The notes beneath the pieces were generated by a model. The model did not search any database. It saw only the letters and a list, made by a program, of their open reading frames with translations, and was not told where the DNA came from. From contig JACPGE010000073.1 in NCBI GenBank assembly GCA_016182605.1, forward strand, positions 1-64,000: a DNA stretch of 64,000 nucleotides, read 5' to 3'. Source of the DNA: Candidatus Hydrogenedentota bacterium. Lineage in GTDB: Bacteria > Hydrogenedentota > Hydrogenedentia > Hydrogenedentales > JAEUWI01. How positions within the stretch are numbered: the first letter of the stretch is position 1; each line of letters begins with the position of its first letter. Of this stretch, positions 47,219 to 56,888 are shown one piece after another. A program made the position numbers and the translations under genes.

Positions 47219-48868
47219 ATGGCTGAGGAAACAAAGGTTCTATTTCGGGTGGACACGGAAGAGGCGAAGGCCGTGGCCGGTTTCCTGAAGCTGGTGGATA
47301 AGCAGCGGGCTGTGGAGGATCAGTCGGAGCGTGTGTCGAAGTCGTTGAAGGCGCAGGGGAAGGCCGGTGAGGATGCTGCGCAGAGCCTGATGAGCATTGC
47401 GAAGGCGGGTGCGGGATTGTTGGGCGTGGGGAGTCTGATTGGTACCGTGACGGCGCTCCTCGAGAAGCTGGACGCGCGTGCCACGGCGCTGGCGGAGAAG
47501 AGCCGGGAGAGTGCGGTAGGCCTGCGCGAATTTTTGCTGTTACAGCCCCCTGGCGCTGGCGGGCGCGACTTTGTGCGCGACGTGGTGATGCGCGGGGCCA
47601 AGGAATTTGGGTTGCAGCCGGATCAGTCTGGTCAGATTGCTCAGCCGTTGCAGAGCCTAATCGGTGGCCCGGTGGACACGTTTTCCAAGAAGCTGGTATT
47701 TGACAGCGGCTTCGACACGGCGGCGAAACTGGTGGCGCAGGGCGTTGACGCTGAGACTGCGGTGGGCGTGGTGAAGAGCGGCAAGGCGATGGGCAAGTAT
47801 GGGTCTGAGGTGGGGGATATTTTCATGGCGGCCGCGGACGCGTCGTCACTGGGTCCTCGAGAATTGGGCACGGCGCTGCCGAACGCCTTGGCGTACAGCA
47901 ACATCGAAGAGGCACTGGCACAGATCGCGAGTCTGACGAACGAGGAGACGAATGCGGGGAAGATTCCGGCGTTGACGGAGCAGTTGGGCCGGGTGATTGG
48001 GCGGGGTACTGAGGGCGAGGGTATCCAGAAGCGGTTTAAACTGGGCGGTCGCGGGTTGAGCGAATCGGAGAAACTGGAGGAACTGTACAAGATCGCGCAA
48101 GTGGAGGGTGAGGGCGCCAACGAAGCCGAGCGCGTGAAGGATTTCACATCGCGGTTGAAGCAATATGACGTGAGTTCCTCTGAGGAGGCGAAGGCGCTGG
48201 GGATTGCTATTCGCCAGGTGCCGTTTACGCGGGAAACGCTCGCGAAGTTCGACTCCAGCCGCGGAAATCTCGATTCGAAGATGGGCATGATACCTGCGGA
48301 CCCATTGTTGGACAACGAGATGTTGCAGCGCAAAACTGAGGCAATGATGAGCGTTTACAACACGTATTCCGACGAGGCGGCTCGTGCGCGTGAGTCGGAG
48401 GCGAAGAAGCGCGGCTTAGGCCTGGAACTGGTGGGCAGTGGCTCTGGATTTCTTGCCGATCCCAACACGGCAAGTGTCGGCTGGTTTGGTAGCGCCATGG
48501 TGAACCAGGCCCGATCCATGAGTTTCTTGGGCGATGTCGCCAATCCTAATTTTGGCGACGCACCGGCGTATACACCATCCAAACTTCCTCCCCCTCCTCC
48601 GCAATCGGGGGCAGAGTATCAGGCGTCTGGAAACGATGAAATTGTCTCGTTGCTGCGGGAACAGAATTCATTGTCTGGGCAGGTTATGGAAAAGGTATTC
48701 AGGGCAGATGAACAGTTTTTAACAGCGATCAAGGATCTGAACGCTATCGTAGGGCAATTCTTTGCGGAGGTCTCGGCGGACAATAAGGCGCGGCGCGCCA
48801 AGTCTCCCTTGAACATTCAAAATCCGGCCCGGGCGGATTGGTTGCGAAACGGGCCGAACGGGAGTTAG
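47219..48868 (+). CDS. Tape measure protein (putative)
   Basis: The protein has 549 aa and is almost entirely helical. The start is VLFRVDTEEAKAVAGFLKLV, followed by an Ala/Gly-rich hydrophobic stretch (about 60-80, SIAKAGAGLLGVGSLIGTVT). Long Lys/Glu helices follow, then a Pro-rich hinge (SKLPPPPPQSG) near 465, and a C-terminal coiled coil. Size and position after G/GT fit a siphophage tape measure; helix length would set a tail of roughly 80 nm if mostly extended. Confidence 0.7.
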   Translation: MAEETKVLFRVDTEEAKAVAGFLKLVDKQRAVEDQSERVSKSLKAQGKAGEDAAQSLMSIAKAGAGLLGVGSLIGTVTALLEKLDARATALAEKSRESAVGLREFLLLQPPGAGGRDFVRDVVMRGAKEFGLQPDQSGQIAQPLQSLIGGPVDTFSKKLVFDSGFDTAAKLVAQGVDAETAVGVVKSGKAMGKYGSEVGDIFMAAADASSLGPRELGTALPNALAYSNIEEALAQIASLTNEETNAGKIPALTEQLGRVIGRGTEGEGIQKRFKLGGRGLSESEKLEELYKIAQVEGEGANEAERVKDFTSRLKQYDVSSSEEAKALGIAIRQVPFTRETLAKFDSSRGNLDSKMGMIPADPLLDNEMLQRKTEAMMSVYNTYSDEAARARESEAKKRGLGLELVGSGSGFLADPNTASVGWFGSAMVNQARSMSFLGDVANPNFGDAPAYTPSKLPPPPPQSGAEYQASGNDEIVSLLREQNSLSGQVMEKVFRADEQFLTAIKDLNAIVGQFFAEVSADNKARRAKSPLNIQNPARADWLRNGPNGS

Positions 48869-48876
48869 GGAACAGT

Positions 48877-50838
48877 ATGGCGGCGGAGGCGTTGGGAATT
48901 TACTTGACCGGTGCGAGCGCTACAGGGCGTTCGCAGCGGGACGCGCGTGCTTCGCTGGGTGGATTCCGGAGCGGGGTGCGCGCGGAGGTGCTGGTGTGCG
49001 ATCGGCCTCAGGCGCTGCCGGGCGTGGCGGTTCGGTATGTGGCGGGTGAGAATGGTGCGGGCATTGGCCAGTTGGCGGCGGTGGGGCTGAATACGTTGAC
49101 GTGGCAACCGCCGGGCGCGGCGCTGGCTGGCGCCGCGGTGGAGGTGCTGGCGGGTGCGCGTGCGGTGTTGCGGGGTCCTGTTGGGGAGGATGAGGCCGGT
49201 GCGTGGATCGAGGTGGAGCGTACGGGTACCGAGAACTTGGCGGGTGTCGAGTCGATCGGTATTCGGGACGTGTACAACAATGTGATTGGTGGCGCCCATA
49301 TATTCGCGGCGGCGGCGCTGGCGGGAACCGCGGAGCATGCTGCGGTGATGCTGGTGAATGAAGGGGCTGGGGATATCACGGCGCTGACGGTGTGGATTGA
49401 CGCGGCGAGCAGTGCCGGGCTGGCCTTCGCGGGTGAGGCGGTGGACGTGGATGGGGCAATACAGGTTATTGCGACCGCGACGACGGCGCCCACTGGGCTG
49501 ACGTGGCAGACGGGCGAGAGCGTGGGGACGGGGCTGGTCATCGGCACGCTGGCTGCGGGTGCGCAGGTGGGGCTGTGGGTGCGCCGGACGGTGGGGCCTG
49601 CGGCAGCGCAGGGCCCGCTGGAGACGGTGATCTTGCGGCTGGGTTTTACGCATGCGGCGGAGACGAGCGCTGCGGCGCTGCGGGGGCTGTACGCGGTACA
49701 GGGCGTGGCTCAATATGAGCTGTATGCGGAGCTTGGCCACATGCCCGATCCTGCAACGGATACCCTGCGGGCGAGCGGCGCTGGGAGTCCGCTGGCGTGG
49801 GCGACGGCGCTGGCGGCCGGGGTGTGGTATCCCGTGGTGTACCGGCGGAACTCGTGGGGCCTGCTGGGCGCGGCACACGAGCAACAGCCGATGGTTATTG
49901 ATGGTGCGGGCGATGCCTACAGCGGGCCACCGTCTATTCCGCAGGTCGTGAGTCTGACGGCGGTGAGTGGGGGCCGCGTGACGCTGAAGGCGGTTTATCA
50001 CGCGGTGCAGGATAGTGCGGCGCGGCGTGCCACGCATTGGCGGGTGTGGATGAACTTCGACGGGACGACGCCCGATCCGGACGTGGATGTGCCTTATCTG
50101 GAGACGGCCATGAACGGGCAGCGGCGGGAGGTACTGAGCCACACAACGGGTGCGCTGCTGGACGATACGGAAGTTGTGGCGGTGGTGCGGACGGTGCGCG
50201 ATCTGGGTGAGGCTACGGAGGTTTGGAGCGCGGACTCCGAGGAGGTGAGTGCGACGGCGGTGCTTCATGCGCCGATGCGCGTGCGCGCGGTGGCGCTGCG
50301 GGGCGGGCACGGTCTGACGTATCCGCCGGCGGTGGGACCCGAGGGCGCTGTGGAGTACCTGGACGAGGACGAGACCATCCGGTTTGTGTTCTGGCCTGGG
50401 CGGACCGAGTTTTGGATCGACACGGAATTGGTGTGGGTGATCGGCTACGACGCGCAGGCTGCGGAGACGTATTGGTGGTACATTCCGAGTGAGTGGGAGA
50501 TCAGCACGGGCACTGTGAGCGGCGCCGCGAGTATTGCGGGTGGGGTGGAGGTCGTGAGCCCGACCGAACTGTATGTGGTGGTGAACCAGGTTCGCCGACT
50601 GGCGATTGACGTGACGGCGATGACGATTACTGCGGCGTCGTGGAGTGTGAGCGACGATCTGCCCGTGATCGTGCCGACTGTGGGCGCGTGGGGCCGTTAC
50701 GGAGACACGCTGTTTCCTGTGTGGGACCCCGACCGTGAGGACTATCGGCCCGTGGTGCGGGTCACTGTGGCTGGCGTGGACAGTGCCGTTAATTACGATG
50801 CAACATTGGACCAGGCTGCTGTAGAAGCGCTCTGGTAG
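48877..50838 (+). CDS. Large tail protein
   Basis: The protein has 653 aa, Val/Ala/Thr-rich, beta-type throughout. It contains repeating Ig-like modules (AGVESIGIRDVYNNVIGGAH, DITALTVWIDAASSAGLAFA, TATTAPTGLTWQTGESVGTG). It is probably a distal-tail or tail-tip structural protein. It follows the tape measure by 8 nt. No specific family recognised. Confidence 0.6.
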   Translation: MAAEALGIYLTGASATGRSQRDARASLGGFRSGVRAEVLVCDRPQALPGVAVRYVAGENGAGIGQLAAVGLNTLTWQPPGAALAGAAVEVLAGARAVLRGPVGEDEAGAWIEVERTGTENLAGVESIGIRDVYNNVIGGAHIFAAAALAGTAEHAAVMLVNEGAGDITALTVWIDAASSAGLAFAGEAVDVDGAIQVIATATTAPTGLTWQTGESVGTGLVIGTLAAGAQVGLWVRRTVGPAAAQGPLETVILRLGFTHAAETSAAALRGLYAVQGVAQYELYAELGHMPDPATDTLRASGAGSPLAWATALAAGVWYPVVYRRNSWGLLGAAHEQQPMVIDGAGDAYSGPPSIPQVVSLTAVSGGRVTLKAVYHAVQDSAARRATHWRVWMNFDGTTPDPDVDVPYLETAMNGQRREVLSHTTGALLDDTEVVAVVRTVRDLGEATEVWSADSEEVSATAVLHAPMRVRAVALRGGHGLTYPPAVGPEGAVEYLDEDETIRFVFWPGRTEFWIDTELVWVIGYDAQAAETYWWYIPSEWEISTGTVSGAASIAGGVEVVSPTELYVVVNQVRRLAIDVTAMTITAASWSVSDDLPVIVPTVGAWGRYGDTLFPVWDPDREDYRPVVRVTVAGVDSAVNYDATLDQAAVEALW

Positions 50839-50851
50839 TGGAGGTGATGGC

Positions 50852-51910
50852 GTGCCGGAACTGAGTAAATACCTGAACATGTTTGCCGAGCGGCTACGGT
50901 TGCACCCGGGCGGTGCGAAGGTTGCGCCGACGAAGCTGCTGGAGGCGGTGGAGGATAACACGGAGGGTGCGGCGACGGTGGCGGCGGAGGTGGTGGCGTA
51001 TTTCCAGAATAATGCGACGAGCGCGACGGATCTGCTGATCGCGTTGTTGAGCGGGACGGCGGGTGAGGCGGGGATCGTGTTTGGGGATAAGGATGGGCAG
51101 CAGGGGAAGCTGTACTTCGACAATGTGACGGGGTCAATCATTATTAAGACGTCGACCGGGATTTTTACGATCGATTCGACGGGCTCGGTGACGATGACGA
51201 AGGCAGGGGGGAATGCCTGGCTGGCGGTGAATGAGACGGCCACGAATAACACAGTGGCGCAGACGGCAGCTATCCGCGCCACATTAACATCGGGATCTTT
51301 GGCTGATGGGTTTGGTCCGGGATTGGCGTTTCAGAATCGCACCGGCGCGGGCGGGGCGGTGCGCATGGGTATCCTGACGTTTGTGCGCGCTGGCGCGGAC
51401 AACACAGCGGATTTTGTTGTGAGGCCGGATGCGGCAGGGAGTGGCGCGGAAAAATTTCGGGTAGGTAGCGACGGCAAGATCACGATTCCGGGATACATCA
51501 TCAACGCCGGCATTCGCGCGGTGAGTGCGACAGGTGCGGCGAGTGCGCCGGAGCTTGGACATGCGAGCCACACGCCTGCGGGTACGAATGTGGCGAATGC
51601 GCCGACGATCACGCCGGGGGTGTTCCGGAATTGCCGGGTGGGGAATGGGCTGCCTGGGATCGTGGGTCAGTTTACGTGTGTGCCCACTGCGGGGAGCACG
51701 TTGACGAAGGTGGGGTTGAGCCTGCCGTTGTCGAGCAATCTGGCGGCTGCGGGGGATCTGCGGGGGCTGGCGAATTGTATTTCGCCGACGCTGGCGGGTC
51801 CGGTGAGTGTGTATGTGGATACGACGAATGACCGGATCGAGGTGGCGTTTACGAGTAATGGGACGGGGACGCATACGATTGATGTGGTGGTGCATTCGGT
51901 GGTGATTTAG
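50852..51910 (+). CDS. Tail fibre-like protein
   Basis: The protein has 352 aa, GTG start with GGAGGTG 6 nt upstream. The N-terminus may be an attachment helix (LSKYLNMFAERLRLHPGG). The middle has beta repeats of fibre type (GKLYFDNVTGSIIIKTSTGI, FTIDSTGSVTMTKAGGN). The C-terminal domain (LAGPVSVYVDTTNDRIEVAF) could be a receptor-binding head. Assignment is by composition and position. Confidence 0.6.
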   Translation: MPELSKYLNMFAERLRLHPGGAKVAPTKLLEAVEDNTEGAATVAAEVVAYFQNNATSATDLLIALLSGTAGEAGIVFGDKDGQQGKLYFDNVTGSIIIKTSTGIFTIDSTGSVTMTKAGGNAWLAVNETATNNTVAQTAAIRATLTSGSLADGFGPGLAFQNRTGAGGAVRMGILTFVRAGADNTADFVVRPDAAGSGAEKFRVGSDGKITIPGYIINAGIRAVSATGAASAPELGHASHTPAGTNVANAPTITPGVFRNCRVGNGLPGIVGQFTCVPTAGSTLTKVGLSLPLSSNLAAAGDLRGLANCISPTLAGPVSVYVDTTNDRIEVAFTSNGTGTHTIDVVVHSVVI

Positions 51911-51911
51911 G

Positions 51912-51950
51912 ACCCCCCCTGGCCCCCCCGCTTGCGGGGGGTTGGGGGGT
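51912..51950. repeat. REP-A variant with CTTG loop
   Basis: CCCCCCTGGCCCCCCCGCTTG followed by CGGGGGGTTGGGGGG. The loop is GCTTGC rather than GCAAGC, that is, the reverse-complement orientation of the core. Confidence 0.8.
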
Positions 51951-51969
51951 GGAAACGGAAAGGATTTGG

Positions 51970-52374
51970 ATGATGGGTAAGATTTTTGTGAGAGGTGAAG
52001 TTTTTGAGAGCCGGAAGGCGGCGCTTTTTTTCACTGAGGTGAAGGCGGCGGAGTATGTGCACCTTAATGAGCAGGCGCATGCGGCGCTGGCGGGGTGGGA
52101 CCCGGAGGGGGTGGAGGATGTGGTTATCGATACGGTGGAGGTGCCGCTTCGGGATGGGACGGGGATCGCGATCTCGGGGCGGGTGGATGCAGAGAAGGTG
52201 CGGGAGGCTGTGGGGGTGTGGGAGGTGCAGCAGGCGGCGGAGCGTGCTGCGCGGGATGCGCAGTTGGAGGCGCAGGCGGTGGCTATTCGGGAGCGTGAGT
52301 GGGCGGCGGCGCAGATGGTGGTGGAGGTGCAGGATTTGCGGGCGGAGGTGGAGCGGCTGAAGGGGGGGAAGTAG
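51970..52374 (+). CDS. Hypothetical tail-associated protein
   Basis: The protein has 134 aa. An N-terminal alpha/beta part (KAALFFTEVKAAEYVHLNEQ, DVVIDTVEVPLRDGTGIAIS) is followed by a C-terminal coiled coil (QQAAERAARDAQLEAQAVAI, VEVQDLRAEVERLKGG). It may be a fibre-assembly chaperone, as often follows fibre genes. ATG 51970 has AAGGA 6 nt upstream. Confidence 0.55.
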   Translation: MMGKIFVRGEVFESRKAALFFTEVKAAEYVHLNEQAHAALAGWDPEGVEDVVIDTVEVPLRDGTGIAISGRVDAEKVREAVGVWEVQQAAERAARDAQLEAQAVAIREREWAAAQMVVEVQDLRAEVERLKGGK

Positions 52375-52398
52375 GGGGAGGAGGAGAGCGAAGGCGAT

Positions 52399-52540
52399 TT
52401 CACGCAAAGGCGCAAAGGCGCAAAGGGGACCGAGGAATTTTTAACCACAGAGAGCACAGAGAGGCAGAGAGAATAACTCGGACAGGAATGTCCAAGATCC
52501 TTGGGGAGTAAATCCGGGCGGGACGCCCGGGCCCCTGCGG
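52399..52540. repeat. Stack of REP-E, F, B, C
   Basis: REP-E (52399-52427, TTCACGCAAAGGCGCAAAGG), REP-F (52438-52472), REP-B (52477-52505) and REP-C (52510-52536) lie in the 211-nt gap before the 779-aa tail gene. Confidence 0.85.
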
Positions 52541-52585
52541 GAAATTGAACCTGTAAGAGGGGCTTACAAGTTGGAGGAGGTGTAG

Positions 52586-54925
52586 ATGGCGTTTGTGGAT
52601 CTGACAGCCGGACCGGCGCAGGAGGAGTATTCTCTTGCGGGTGCGGAGGTGTATGCGCGCCGGCGCTGGTCGGACCCGTGGACGTGGCTGCCGTTTGTGC
52701 AGCCTGTGACGGTGACGGAGGGGCATGGTGGCGCCGTGGGTAGTGCCACGTTCCGCTACATCTATGGCCCGATCGCCCGGGCAGAGGATGGTCTCGACGA
52801 CATCTACAACCCCTATTATCTGAGCGGGGCGTACGTGTGCGTGTGGGTTTACGATGCCTACGGCGCGGCAGACCTTTGGTATGGCCAGTGCGAAGTGGAA
52901 CAGTCGATGCCGCGGGGCGGGGAGGTGGCCGCGGGCGAGCAACGTTTTACCGCGTATGAAGTGAGCCATATGTTCGGGCGCATCCCTGTGATTGGCAGCT
53001 ATACGTGGCTTGGGTTCATCAACCGGCCCATCGTGTTCAACCGGAGCCGGAGTGCGGGCCTGGGTCTGAATGGAAACCGGCATGGTGGTGTGCTGAGTTC
53101 GCGGCTGGGTGGTACCTGGAATGCGCTCCAGCTTATTGAATACCTCCTGTATTTCTTCATCAACAACGACGAGGACGGGAACCCGCGGCCTATTCAGTGG
53201 CAGTTGGCGGGTGACCTGAGGCAATTGGAGTACATCGAGCAGGAGTGGGACCTGCACGGGCGCTACTGCGATGCGTGCCTGGCGGAGTTGATACCGCGCA
53301 ATCGGGGGCTGGGGTGGCGCCCGGTGATCTTCGCGGACGGGAGCGCGTACATCTACGTGTTCAACAGCTTCTCTTCTGGCATTGTTGCCTGGGATGGCTA
53401 CCTGGCGCCGAATAGTCTGCAAACGCAGATCGACTACACGGGGGTACGGGCGTTTGATTCGGAGATCAGCATTAACAGGCTGGCCGAGTATGCGACCGTG
53501 GAAGTGCTTGGGGGCTATGTCTACTCGTGTTTTACGGTTTCTGTGGCGGATGGCACGCTGGTGCCGGGGTGGTCTGAGGGTGAGGAGACGGCCTACAAGG
53601 CGGGGAGCAGCAAGGAGGACGCGACTGCCGAGGACCACGACAACGCCCGGAGCGCGGAATCGCTGGACTATGTGTATCAGCGCTTCGAACTGCCCTACGA
53701 TTGGAATTTTTTCGCCGGTGATGGTCTAGGCGGTGATCAATACAATGTTGTGCCTGGCGTGTGGCCGTTGGGCGAGATCGACCCGGAGATCCTGGCGCCG
53801 ATGTATGGCGAGGATCAGAGTTTCGAACGCGAACTGCCCTTTGACGTGGTGTCGGACACGCCTGTCGGGTTCACGAAATTGCGCCCGTTTGTGTTGGTCA
53901 ACATCATTGCCGAAGAGGAAGACCCCGAGGACCCCGAAGAGACGATTTTGGTCGATCACTGGTGGTATGTGGACAAGATGCAGGCTGGGGAGCGGCCCGC
54001 GGCCAGCGTGACGCTGGGCAGTGGCGAACTGGTGATCAATGTGCGTCCGCCCATGAATCACGTTGCCGCATTGGGGAGCTTTGAGGCCGGTGCGGAGGGC
54101 ACTGCGGACAGCAACCACGAGACCAAATACGACTGGCAGAACTACCTGGCTACGGTGAACCTGCGGACGGATACCCGCCTGCGCGTTGCGGGGTATGTGC
54201 CGGGCTGGCTGCCGGGGGAACAGGGCCGGAAGAAGGTGATCGATGTGCCTGGGGCGCAGGCTTGGTATGTGGTGCCTGGGACGGTGACCCGGGCTGAGGA
54301 CGGGGAGCTTGTGCACCACGAAGGCGGGCTGGTGCGCGATGACACGATCGCACTGCAGCGGATTGCGGTAATGGCCGCGTGGTGGTACGCGCAGGCGCAG
54401 AACGTGGTGCGGTGTGACATTGGCTGGATCACGCTGGCCCACCCGGTTGGGTATATGGCCACGGGGATCTGGACCCGGGAGGGCTACACGGAACTGGGCA
54501 CGGTCATCACTCAGCGGACGTGGCAATTTGGGCAGGGCGTGGCGCCGCAGCGGACGACGATTGAGACCTCGTACGCCGAACTGGATTTCGTGGCGATGAG
54601 CGGCGATGTGGCCCGGGCACACGGGGTGCCTGCGCTGCTCGATGGAACGAGCGGTGGTAGCAGCGGCGTTGCCTCTGACTTCCAGGCGTTTCGCGAGCAG
54701 ATGACGCAACTGCCGTTGCGCCCGACCAGCGTGGGTGTGGACGGTATTGAGCGGGTGAAGGTGCTGCCTCCGTTGGTGACGACGGGTGGGGTGCGTGAGG
54801 TCTGGTGGCTGACGGCGGCGGACGGGGGCACGGGTGATGGGCAGGTCTGGGAGACGTTCCCGGGCGCGACGCGGTGGTATCCGCGGACGGGGCTGTGGAG
54901 TGATAAGAGTGGGGTGCCGGTGTAG
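52586..54925 (+). CDS. Large tail-tip/baseplate protein
   Basis: The protein has 779 aa. The first 400 residues have mixed beta structure with PWTWLPFVQPVTVTEGHGGA, FTAYEVSHMFGRIPVIGSYT and VFNRSRSAGLGLNGN, resembling the tail-hub proteins that follow distal-tail genes. A Glu/Asp-rich loop EEEDPEDPEE is near 450. The C-terminus (VDGIERVKVLPPLVTTGG) may bind fibres. GGAGGTG lies before the ATG. The family (J-like or gp27-like) could not be decided by eye. Confidence 0.6.
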   Translation: MAFVDLTAGPAQEEYSLAGAEVYARRRWSDPWTWLPFVQPVTVTEGHGGAVGSATFRYIYGPIARAEDGLDDIYNPYYLSGAYVCVWVYDAYGAADLWYGQCEVEQSMPRGGEVAAGEQRFTAYEVSHMFGRIPVIGSYTWLGFINRPIVFNRSRSAGLGLNGNRHGGVLSSRLGGTWNALQLIEYLLYFFINNDEDGNPRPIQWQLAGDLRQLEYIEQEWDLHGRYCDACLAELIPRNRGLGWRPVIFADGSAYIYVFNSFSSGIVAWDGYLAPNSLQTQIDYTGVRAFDSEISINRLAEYATVEVLGGYVYSCFTVSVADGTLVPGWSEGEETAYKAGSSKEDATAEDHDNARSAESLDYVYQRFELPYDWNFFAGDGLGGDQYNVVPGVWPLGEIDPEILAPMYGEDQSFERELPFDVVSDTPVGFTKLRPFVLVNIIAEEEDPEDPEETILVDHWWYVDKMQAGERPAASVTLGSGELVINVRPPMNHVAALGSFEAGAEGTADSNHETKYDWQNYLATVNLRTDTRLRVAGYVPGWLPGEQGRKKVIDVPGAQAWYVVPGTVTRAEDGELVHHEGGLVRDDTIALQRIAVMAAWWYAQAQNVVRCDIGWITLAHPVGYMATGIWTREGYTELGTVITQRTWQFGQGVAPQRTTIETSYAELDFVAMSGDVARAHGVPALLDGTSGGSSGVASDFQAFREQMTQLPLRPTSVGVDGIERVKVLPPLVTTGGVREVWWLTAADGGTGDGQVWETFPGATRWYPRTGLWSDKSGVPV

Positions 54926-54935
54926 GACCAGGAAG

Positions 54936-54964
54936 ACTCGGACAGGAATGTCCAAGATCCTTTG
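54936..54964. repeat. REP-B supplying the ribosome-binding site
   Basis: CTCGGACAGGAATGTCCAAG, then ATCCTTTGGAGG, with ATG 54975 nine nt later. Here a single repeat makes up almost the whole 49-nt gap. Confidence 0.85.
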
Positions 54965-54974
54965 GAGGTGATTG

Positions 54975-56375
54975 ATGGCGTGTTATGCGGGTGCGACGGT
55001 GGATATTACGCGGGTGGTGACTTGGCACGTGCTGGAATCCGTTTGGGACCGGCAGGCGGGGCAGAGCCCTATCATGCAGGTGCTGCGGGAGATTAATGCG
55101 CGTGAAGATCAGGTGGGGATTACGAAGACGGCTTGGTATTACGTGGGGGCGGATCCGGTGGATACGGACCTGGCGACGGATAGTGTTTTTGGTGGGGTGT
55201 ACGCGGGCGGGCGGCTGTGGGTGCAGGCGATGGATGCGTTGCTTGCGGTGCTGGCGCTCGGGGGAATCGTGGGGGATGATGGAATCCGCTGGACCGTGAC
55301 GGATGTGAGCACGATCCGGACTGCGCTGCTGGCTACGGTGGGTAGTAGCAGCGGGACGCGGCAGACGAATGCGCGGCTGCTGGAGAAGTGGAAGATGATT
55401 ATTGAGGCGCTGCGGGATGCGCTGGATGCGATTGAGGAGAAGGCGAGTGCGGCTTGGACGGCGAGTTATATTGATATTTACCTTGGCGTGGTGCCCGATA
55501 CGCTGGAGCGCAGCGGGTATGCGTCCAGTTGGAACAGCGGGTGCAAGGTGGAGCGGGTGGCCGTGGTTGACGGCTTCAGTGGATCGGAAGACCTGTTGTT
55601 CTACGATTTCATTGGCGGCGCGGGCGGAAATAGCTTTCCTGGCGTGAGCACGCCGCACGATAATTTTGTGGAGACATCGCGTACTAATTTTACGGGGGGG
55701 CCAGGGGGGGACACCATCTCCGAGGGGGAGTTGAGCAGTAGTGCGTTGTGTGCTGGGCATAACTATTTTTCTTGGGGGGACGACACGTGGGACGATCACG
55801 CCCCTGATGATTTCGGGTTTGCATTCGGGGAGGATGGCGTGGGTACCAATACCGCAGAATGGGAGGCATTCAACGATCCTCCGCATCAGACCGATGGGCT
55901 GGGGTGGTTTTGCTTTAATGTTTTCGATGTGGAATTTTTTTATCAAATTGGGTTTGGTTCGGATGTTCTGGCTCCGGACTCGGAAATATCCGTGGTTGTC
56001 GCGCTGGTGGTGGTCGCTGCTGATATAGATGGCGTGAGCAACGTGTGTAGCGGGACGTGGAGTAATAACCTCTATTCGGCCACCCATGATGAGAGTGATG
56101 CGATTGGCGTGCACTCCATTGGCGGGCGCACGCTGACGATGACCGATGCGGGGTTGAGTAATGAGGACCCCGAAGGCACTTATTTTGCTCCCGATGTGGG
56201 CAACTTCTCCGCCGCGGCGGCGCGTGCGGTGCTGACGGTGAATGGGGATGCGGCGTCGCTGATCACGTGGACGGATGGGGTGCTTGCCGGGGGGAATTTT
56301 GGGAGCGGCGCGGGGACGCGTATCCGTCTGGCGACGTGTGTGGACGCCTTGAACAGGCATCATCTGGACGCATAG
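54975..56375 (+). CDS. Tail-associated structural protein
   Basis: The protein has 466 aa. The N-terminal ~160 residues are helical (LRDALDAIEEKASAAWTASY). The C-terminal ~290 are Gly/Asp-rich beta sequence (FIGGAGGNSFPGVSTPHDN, FGFAFGEDGVGTNTAEWEAF, GDAASLITWTDGVLAGGNFG) that could be a receptor-binding or adhesin-like domain. It lies just before the lysis block. No family recognised. Confidence 0.55.
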   Translation: MACYAGATVDITRVVTWHVLESVWDRQAGQSPIMQVLREINAREDQVGITKTAWYYVGADPVDTDLATDSVFGGVYAGGRLWVQAMDALLAVLALGGIVGDDGIRWTVTDVSTIRTALLATVGSSSGTRQTNARLLEKWKMIIEALRDALDAIEEKASAAWTASYIDIYLGVVPDTLERSGYASSWNSGCKVERVAVVDGFSGSEDLLFYDFIGGAGGNSFPGVSTPHDNFVETSRTNFTGGPGGDTISEGELSSSALCAGHNYFSWGDDTWDDHAPDDFGFAFGEDGVGTNTAEWEAFNDPPHQTDGLGWFCFNVFDVEFFYQIGFGSDVLAPDSEISVVVALVVVAADIDGVSNVCSGTWSNNLYSATHDESDAIGVHSIGGRTLTMTDAGLSNEDPEGTYFAPDVGNFSAAAARAVLTVNGDAASLITWTDGVLAGGNFGSGAGTRIRLATCVDALNRHHLDA

Positions 56376-56387
56376 AACGGAGGCTGT

Positions 56388-56765
56388 ATGGCCGAGCATG
56401 GCGCGGAGGGATTTTGGACGCAGGTGGGGCTGGCGGCGGGTGCTGTGGGTGCGGGGGTTATCGCTGTGGCGCGGGCGATGATGCTGCGGGAGCGGAAGGC
56501 TGGGCATGCGGAGGGGAGTGTGGAGCGGCGGGAGACGGATCAGACGCTGGGGGTGAAGCTGGCTGCGTTTGAATTGCGGCTGGCGGCGATGGAGAAAAAT
56601 ATTACGTCGCTTTTCGAACGATTCGAGGAGTTGCTGGAGCGGGTGGCGTTTGGGGAGGGGGTGCGATCTGCGCATGAGGAGCGGCCACATCGGCAGGACG
56701 CGCATCGGGCGGACCCGCCCTGGCAACCGCGCAAGCGGGGGGGTGGGGATGAGGAGCGGTTTTGA
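56388..56765 (+). CDS. Small membrane protein with coiled coil (possible holin)
   Basis: The protein has 125 aa. One N-terminal membrane helix (about 10-33, WTQVGLAAGAVGAGVIAVAR) is followed by a coiled coil (LAAMEKNITSLFERFEELLE). The C-terminal DPPWQPRKRGGG is encoded by a REP-A variant (56714-56746). This hydrophobic-helix-plus-coil layout upstream of lysozyme fits a holin or spanin-like component. GGAGG lies before the ATG. Confidence 0.55.
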   Translation: MAEHGAEGFWTQVGLAAGAVGAGVIAVARAMMLRERKAGHAEGSVERRETDQTLGVKLAAFELRLAAMEKNITSLFERFEELLERVAFGEGVRSAHEERPHRQDAHRADPPWQPRKRGGGDEERF

Positions 56766-56766
56766 T

Positions 56767-56888
56767 GCCCTTCGGCAGGCTCAGGGACCGGGCGGGGAAT
56801 GGACGAGATGGACGGAATGGACAGCCGGGCGGGACGCCCGGGCCCCTGTGTGGGAAACTCGGACAGGAATGTCCAAGATCCTGGGTTG
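56767..56888. repeat. Stack of REP-H, ATGGAC repeat, REP-C, REP-B
   Basis: REP-H (56767-56790), direct repeats ATGGACGAGATGGACGG and AATGGACAG (56798-56822), REP-C (56823-56847) and REP-B (56857-56883) precede the lysozyme gene. Confidence 0.85.

Noticed and set aside
48865-51282. An 805-codon minus-strand frame over tail genes
   Set aside because: Antisense shadow rich in His and Arg; no ribosome-binding site and no domain character.
54507-56726. A 739-codon minus-strand frame
   Set aside because: Overlaps two plus-strand tail genes fully and has shadow composition.
29781-56883. REP-B palindromes as operators of a phage regulator
   Set aside because: The palindrome arms vary between copies in a compensating way (TGTCCAAG, TGTCCGGG, AATGCCTG), which fits RNA hairpins or mobile repeats better than a fixed protein-binding site.
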